DNA of 64,000 bases from assembly GCA_009667805.1 (NCBI GenBank), contig CM019066.1, positions 330,060,119 through 330,124,118 on the forward strand, in the 5' to 3' direction. The position numbers were made by a program, and so were the translations under genes. The notes beneath the pieces are model-generated. The model searched no databases. It was not told the origin of the DNA and saw nothing but the letters and a program-made list of their open reading frames with translations. This document shows, one piece after another, positions 10,349 to 64,000 of the stretch (position 1 is the first letter of the stretch; each line of letters opens with the position of its first letter). This stretch comes from Leptobrachium leishanense (lineage: Eukaryota > Chordata > Amphibia > Anura > Megophryidae).

Positions 10349-10682
10349 AAATTGGATACATTGTAGCCTAGGGGCCTAATTAGGGAGTTTAATTTAGATT
10401 TCATTAGTGATTTATTTATTTTTTATGTGATTTTTGTATCCTTATATTTTGTTTGTATGCATTACACATGTTCCGGGCTATAGGGCCGCTTTAGGGAAGC
10501 ATAAGAGATTCAATTGATTAATTGTAGGGATAATTTCCACCCTTATTAGCCTGTTGCACTTTAGATTGATGTATATATTGGCTATACGTACGTGTGTATG
10601 TTTATACATGATTGTAGGACCGAAACGTCTAATTTTCTGCTGCACTTCTTTAACGACTGTAAAAATTTCAATGGCTTGAATG

Positions 10683-10733
10683 TGAACCCAGGACATACTT
10701 GAAAATGAGAGAAATATCAATGTATCCTTCCTG
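10683..10733 (+). mobile_element. LINE family A, 3'-terminal scrap
   Basis: About 50 bp match the 3' end of LINE family A in plus orientation (AACCCAGGACATACTTGAAAA to AATGTATCCTTCCTGG). The match is cut at both ends. Confidence 0.75.
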
Positions 10734-10734
10734 G

Positions 10735-11456
10735 CTCTTATTATCTCCCGCTTTGACTACTGCAACCTCCTTCTCTCTGGCTTGCAGAGATCCCAGATTA
10801 TCCCTCTGCAGTCTGTAATAATAAATGCCTGTGCCAGGCTCATCCACCTCACCTCCCGCACCTCTCACACCTCTCCCCTCTGTCAACCTCTACACTGGCT
10901 CCCTGTTCCCTTTAGAATCAATTCAAAATACTGGTGCTCACATACAAAGCTCTCCATAACCGCGCTCCTGCCTACATCTCCTCCCTTATTAGCTGGTGCA
11001 TCCTGTCCCGGCCACTTCGCTCTGTCAATGATCTGATGCTATCAGTTCCTTGTACCTGCACGCCCAACTCTCGCCTTCAGGACTTGTCCCGAGCTGCCCC
11101 CTTTCTATGGAACTCCCTTCCACTGCAACATCAGACTCTTCCCTGTCTCTCCAGTCCTTCAAAAAGTCTCTGAAAACACATTACTTAAGAGAAGCCTATC
11201 GGCTCACTCCATGATCTCCCCACTGTCATTTCCTCCTTCCCACTCAGCCCTCCTGCAACCCGCCACTTCACCTACCCTACTCACCTTCACCTAATGGGTT
11301 ACCCTTCTCCTCTTAGATTGTGCGATCTCGAGCAGGGTCCTCCTTCCTTCCTTCTGTTTGTGTGTGTGTGTGTATTGTGTGTATGTATATTTGTTATTCT
11401 GTCTCTCCCATTGTACAGCGCTTAGGAATTTGTTGGCGCTTTATAAATACTCGTAA
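10735..11456 (+). mobile_element. L2-type LINE 3' end, second subfamily
   Basis: Plus-strand remnant with the L2/CR1 hallmarks SRFDYCNLLLSGL, then LHWLPVPFRI, LTYKALHN and LSRAAPFLWNSLP, with at least two frameshifts. It ends with the 3' tail TACAGCGCTTAGGAATTTGT and TTGGCGCTTTATAAATA. It is distinct from the copy at 9797-10348. Confidence 0.88.
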
Positions 11457-12932
11457 CTGGTAAAATACTTTGCAAATAAATAGACTATTCCGTTGGATTT
11501 TATGACCGCTGTTGCACGCCGCGATCTCTTTGAATAACATAAATTAAGTTTTGTATCCTGCACACAGTTAATTAGCACGCTGGTTATTATTTGTCTATTC
11601 AGAGGCGATGGTGACTCACCTTTCTCTGCTCTAATACTATAAATAGAAAGTGTGAATTTTCTCACCCCCCCCCTTTATTTTTTTCCCCCTCCTAGTATTA
11701 GTCACTCAGAATATCCGTACTGCCGAATGTGTCTGTAATTATTGATGTTGGTGTCAGGAAAATGGAATTTTCTCTTTAAACGACCAAATAAAGCTGTTAA
11801 ATTAATCTAGTGCTAGTGTATAAATAAATATAAGACCCATCTGAATTTCTGCGTTGGGTCCGTGTGACGAGTGTGTTATTATGAGGGTCTCACAGATGCG
11901 ATGTTCCTTGTTTCTCCTACACAATGTACAGCCCAGGATAATGGAAAAATCCCATCTAACCAGCATTCACACAGAACAATCTCCCATACAAACCTATGGG
12001 GGGGAGGCCAGGTTTTGGCTGAGATATCAACTTTTCCTGGTTTCCATGGAAATCCAATGATGAAGACCCCAGCTCTCACGGGAAAAATCAGTGGTAAACG
12101 GACAGACAGCTGGTGTAATGCATATTTTACCCGTATAATTCATCAGCGTAAAATCTGTTTTCATTACACTTATGTACAGATGATTATTCTTTAGCTGTAT
12201 GTGGAACACATTAATTCACATGCGCGTTCTGGATTGCACGCTTGGGTATGGGGGGGGTCTGCAAAATGTACATGACTTAATATTCGTTAAGCTGCCGTAT
12301 TGACATTTAATTTCAATACCGAAAATCCAAAGAGAAGGGACCCTGCTGCAGGTGGGAGGTATAGAATCTAAACCATAATACAGAGTAAAGAATAAAAGGA
12401 AAATTCCGTAGAAAGTAATTACACAGAAATGGAGGAAAAGGGGAAAAATTTCAGAGGAATTTGCTGCCTTTTCCCTCCTGGCTGTTCGTTGCCACTGGGA
12501 CAGTGCTTCAAAGCCAAGCTTGGAAAGCTGTCTATCAGCAGCCTCGTGACAGCCTTCCTGGGTTCGGGACCGCTGGTAGCAAAAACGATGCCGGTGTGCT
12601 ATTGGTTTCAGGAGGTGCCGGCTGGACCAGCTGGCTTTCACCAACCAACTTTATCACAGCCCATGAAGCGGCATGGGATCGGCTGTGTATGCTCTATTTG
12701 CCCACGTGTTAATTGTCTTTTGGTCAGTGTTTAAGCTGATTCCTCAAAAAAATAGTTTGCCGATTTTTTTATTTTTATTTATTTATTTATTTTTATTATT
12801 GACTTTACAACTGTTTGAAAATGTTTACATATTGAGGCTGGAACGGCCTTTTTTTGTTTGTTCTCGTGTCGATTTACAGGTCAATAATTTGTCATTTGTT
12901 TATGCATAGTGACTCTTGCCTTTCACTTGCAG
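11457..12932. other. Upstream sequence without recognised features
   Basis: I looked here for the first coding exon of RAB3GAP2 (an N-terminus rich in FCYFQDL-like residues ending in a donor in phase 1) and did not find it. No strong repeat was recognised. Open frames of up to 142 codons overlap in several frames and look like chance. Confidence 0.5.
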
Positions 12933-61821
<48,889 letters not shown>

Positions 61822-62055
61822 GTGGGGTACTGAGCGTTCCTGTTCTCCTAATGGCGCGGCACAGAGCAGGCCTCATGCCACGGTTTATTTGCATATATCT
61901 TATTAGTGAGAGTTTTTTCCCCATGTTCTTGAAACAAGCTGGTGACACATGCCATCCTGCTTATGTGTTTTCAAAATTGTGCAAACACCGACAGTCAAAG
62001 TCTACTGTCTTGCATCAGTAACCCTGTGAGTGCCAGAAGAATATACATCACACAT

Positions 62056-62597
62056 TTATTTATTTATTTATAAAGGATTTTACCAGGAAGGATACATTGA
62101 GATTTCTCTCGTTTTCAAGTATGTCCTGGCTTCAAGTACATTGTTACAGAAATACAAAGTAGTAAAATGCAAGATATTAACACAAAACAAATATACAAAT
62201 ATACAGATAAACATAAAATAAATATGTAGGAAATAAAGTCATTATGTTACATGTTTACAGGTGCATTCCTTATTGAGGTATGTTAATAGAGATCTCTTAA
62301 GGGACTTTAGACTGGGGGAAGATTTTATGGTGTCTGGGAGGTTATTCCAGATTTGTGGTGCTCTGTAGGAAAATGAGGATCGAGCCACTTTCTTTTTGTA
62401 TTGTGGTATTGCAAGTAAGATGCAGGTCCTGGATCGGAGGTTATAGGATGAGGGTAGCAGCCTATTCAGGTAGGGTGGTAGCTTCCCAGAAAAGCTCTTA
62501 AACACCAGGTTGGAAAGGTGAAGAGTGCGTCTAGATTCCAGCGACGGCCAGTTTAGTTCTTTTAACATGTCACAATGGTGGGACATGTAGTTACATG
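62056..62597 (-). mobile_element. LINE family A, 3' part, minus strand
   Basis: Starts with the 3' tail at 62056. The minus-strand frame 62586-62242 encodes HHCDMLKELNWPSLESRRTL, SYNLRSRTCILLAIPQYKKK and RAPQIWNNLPDTIKSS. It is 5'-truncated at about 62597 and has a small in-frame deletion after PPYLNRLL. Confidence 0.9.
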
Positions 62598-62815
62598 CCT
62601 GAAAGTGTTCAAAGAACTAACATTTCATTCCATTTGCCAAACACTTACTGATCTGCCTGTATATGTTCACCACTTTTTTAGCGCAAGGTTAAAGTAAAGG
62701 GCTTGTTTACTGCTGTTTTATCCATTCTGTGATTTGTTTTTTATTTCTATCACTCCTCAGCTTGCATCAGTCATTTTATGGTTCAGTGCCACGTGAAAAA
62801 GCCTATATATAGATA
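62598..62815. other. Unassigned intron sequence
   Basis: Nothing recognised. Confidence 0.4.
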
Positions 62816-62821
62816 TATACG

Positions 62822-63248
62822 TAGTACAAAAACAGGTGGATGCACTCGGGGCCTTCAAAAGATAGCTAAAAAAACGATGCTTTATCCTTTATAACATTAA
62901 AATAATCCTATGAACATCTCCCAACGTTTCATCTCTCTTGGAGCCTTTCTCAAGGTATCCTTGAGGAAAAGCTACGAGAGCCGACACGTTGGGAGATGGT
63001 CACAGGATTATTTTAATGTTGGATAAAAAAACAATGCTTTATTCTTATAACCTTAAAATAATCCTGTGACCATCTCCCAACGTTTTGGCTCTCTCGGAGC
63101 ATTTCTCGAGGATACCTTGAGAAAGGCTCCGAGAGCCGAAACATCAGGAGATGGTCACAGGATTATTTTAACGTTCAAAAGGATAAAGCATCATTTTTAT
63201 CTATATTCATCTCAGGCCCTGAGTGCTTCCACCTATTTTTGTACTTTG
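62822..63248. repeat. Compound hairpin with Penelope-like motifs
   Basis: The outer arms GTAGTACAAAAACAGGTGGA and TCCACCTATTTTTGTACTTT pair. Inside are alternating copies of CATCTCCCAACGTTT, CTTGAGAAAGGCTCCGAGAG and GCCGAAACATC in both orientations (62895-62990 and 63060-63170), giving stacked smaller hairpins. Confidence 0.7.
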
Positions 63249-63325
63249 GATATTATCTTGGATTTTTGCACCTGGGTAACATTACCTGCTGTCGGCATTA
63301 GCAGGCTTGAGGTGGTACATATAGA

Positions 63326-63350
63326 TATATATATATATATATATATCTCC
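63326..63350. repeat. (TA)n microsatellite
   Basis: About ten TA repeats. Confidence 0.9.
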
Positions 63351-63771
63351 TCAGGATCATTGCAAATATGGTTACTGAGTTTTCTTAAAACTACAAAGTG
63401 TTATTCAACCCCCCCCCCCCTAAGGGCTAACACAGACATGTGTTCTATGTTTCGTCCATTAATTGTATTCTTGTAAGTGGGGCTTGCAGAGTTACTTGTG
63501 TATAGATATCCTTAGTTTTACCGCCTGCTTTTAGCAGGAGCCATGCTCTGAAGATACTAAGTTTTTAGAACTTAGGCTTTAATTAAATACCAAAATGGTT
63601 TCTTATGTGAGAATAAAAAAAATAAAATTTCAATCTACTAAACTCACAGTTACAAGTACTTATACAGCGCCAATAGATTCTGTAGTGCTGTACAATGGGG
63701 AAGCACAAACAGGAGACGAACATGATACAAGAGGAAAGGCAACCCTGCCCGTAGGATAACTGTCCAGTTAA

Positions 63772-64000
63772 GGCTAGGGTCAGATGAGCGCATTTTGTAT
63801 GGACTGTGCGTCCGTGCAGTAGGACGTACTTACTGACTGACAACAAGGTAGTGGCCACACAGTCCGTTTTTTTTCACTGACGTATTTTTTGACTGATGTA
63901 ACAGGGAAAATAAATTACAATGATAAAACATTTTGTCCGTCAAAAATGCTGGACGTATAAATGCAGTCCGTCTGACCACGCTCCATCACTCACACACAAA
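63772..64000. mobile_element. Harbinger-type MITE, cut by the window end
   Basis: TAA (63769-63771) followed by GGCTAGGGTCAGATGAGCGC, the same terminus as 9328-9752. The interior is CGTC-rich. The right end is outside. Confidence 0.8.

Larger units (their letters stand above)
8653..10660 (+). mobile_element. Penelope-like retroelement, 3' part with inverted arms, invaded twice
   Basis: A left arm (about 8655-8935) is the inverted repeat of a right arm (about 10405-10655). Shared blocks include TAAAGAAGTGCAGCAGAAAA, GTATAAACATACACAC, AGATTGATGTATATATTGGC or their complements, and TATAGCCCGGAACATGT. Between the arms lies the C-terminal GIY-YIG endonuclease coding region of a Penelope-like element. 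It is interrupted by a Harbinger-type MITE (9328-9752) and an L2-type tail (9797-10348). Penelope-like elements often carry duplicated terminal segments in direct or inverted order (known). The reverse transcriptase is absent. Confidence 0.85.

Overview
This is a piece of a vertebrate chromosome, most likely from an amphibian and probably a frog (inference). The single host gene is the plus-strand orthologue of RAB3GAP2, the non-catalytic subunit of the Rab3 GTPase-activating complex. Twenty-one internal coding exons lie between 12933 and 61821. Every junction keeps frame and together they encode about 768 codons, roughly residue 46 to 810 of a protein near 1,390 residues. I could not find the first coding exon or the C-terminal third. 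They are presumably outside the window, or upstream in the repeat-filled first 12.9 kb.

Everything else is repeat DNA. 1-2700 holds two large minisatellites: a 32-bp unit cut by the window edge and a C-rich 15-bp unit. 3300-8450 holds an LTR-like stretch, a diverged tandem repeat interrupted by a Tc1-type transposon, and a minus-strand LINE split by a 1.16-kb element with TTAA duplications. 8650-11460 is a Penelope-like element with inverted arms that was itself invaded by a Harbinger-type MITE and an L2-type LINE tail, followed by a second L2-type tail.

Within the introns of RAB3GAP2 lie: a nested pair of hAT-type elements (18335-20487 containing 18548-19712); a LINE 3' end encoding a zinc finger (20560-21275); a piggyBac-like element holding a 2.2-kb fold-back element (22091-24301); an almost complete DIRS-type tyrosine-recombinase retrotransposon (32577-38016) that makes intron 11 the longest; a second 2.4-kb fold-back element (39125-41544); a LINE that landed inside a small hAT element (46415-48095); a minus-strand Penelope-like element with a terminal hairpin (about 53860-57243); and many hairpin MITEs.

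The most unusual signal is the pair of long fold-back elements. Both have 14-15 bp target duplications, near-perfect arms of 0.75-1.05 kb, one arm ending exactly at the target junction, and a unique tail at the other end. The unique tails share a short motif set in the same orientation. One carries a hammerhead-ribozyme-like core in both arms. I read them as snap-back products of a Penelope-like or similar target-primed retroelement (inference). No tRNA, rRNA, CRISPR array or bacterial-type feature was seen.
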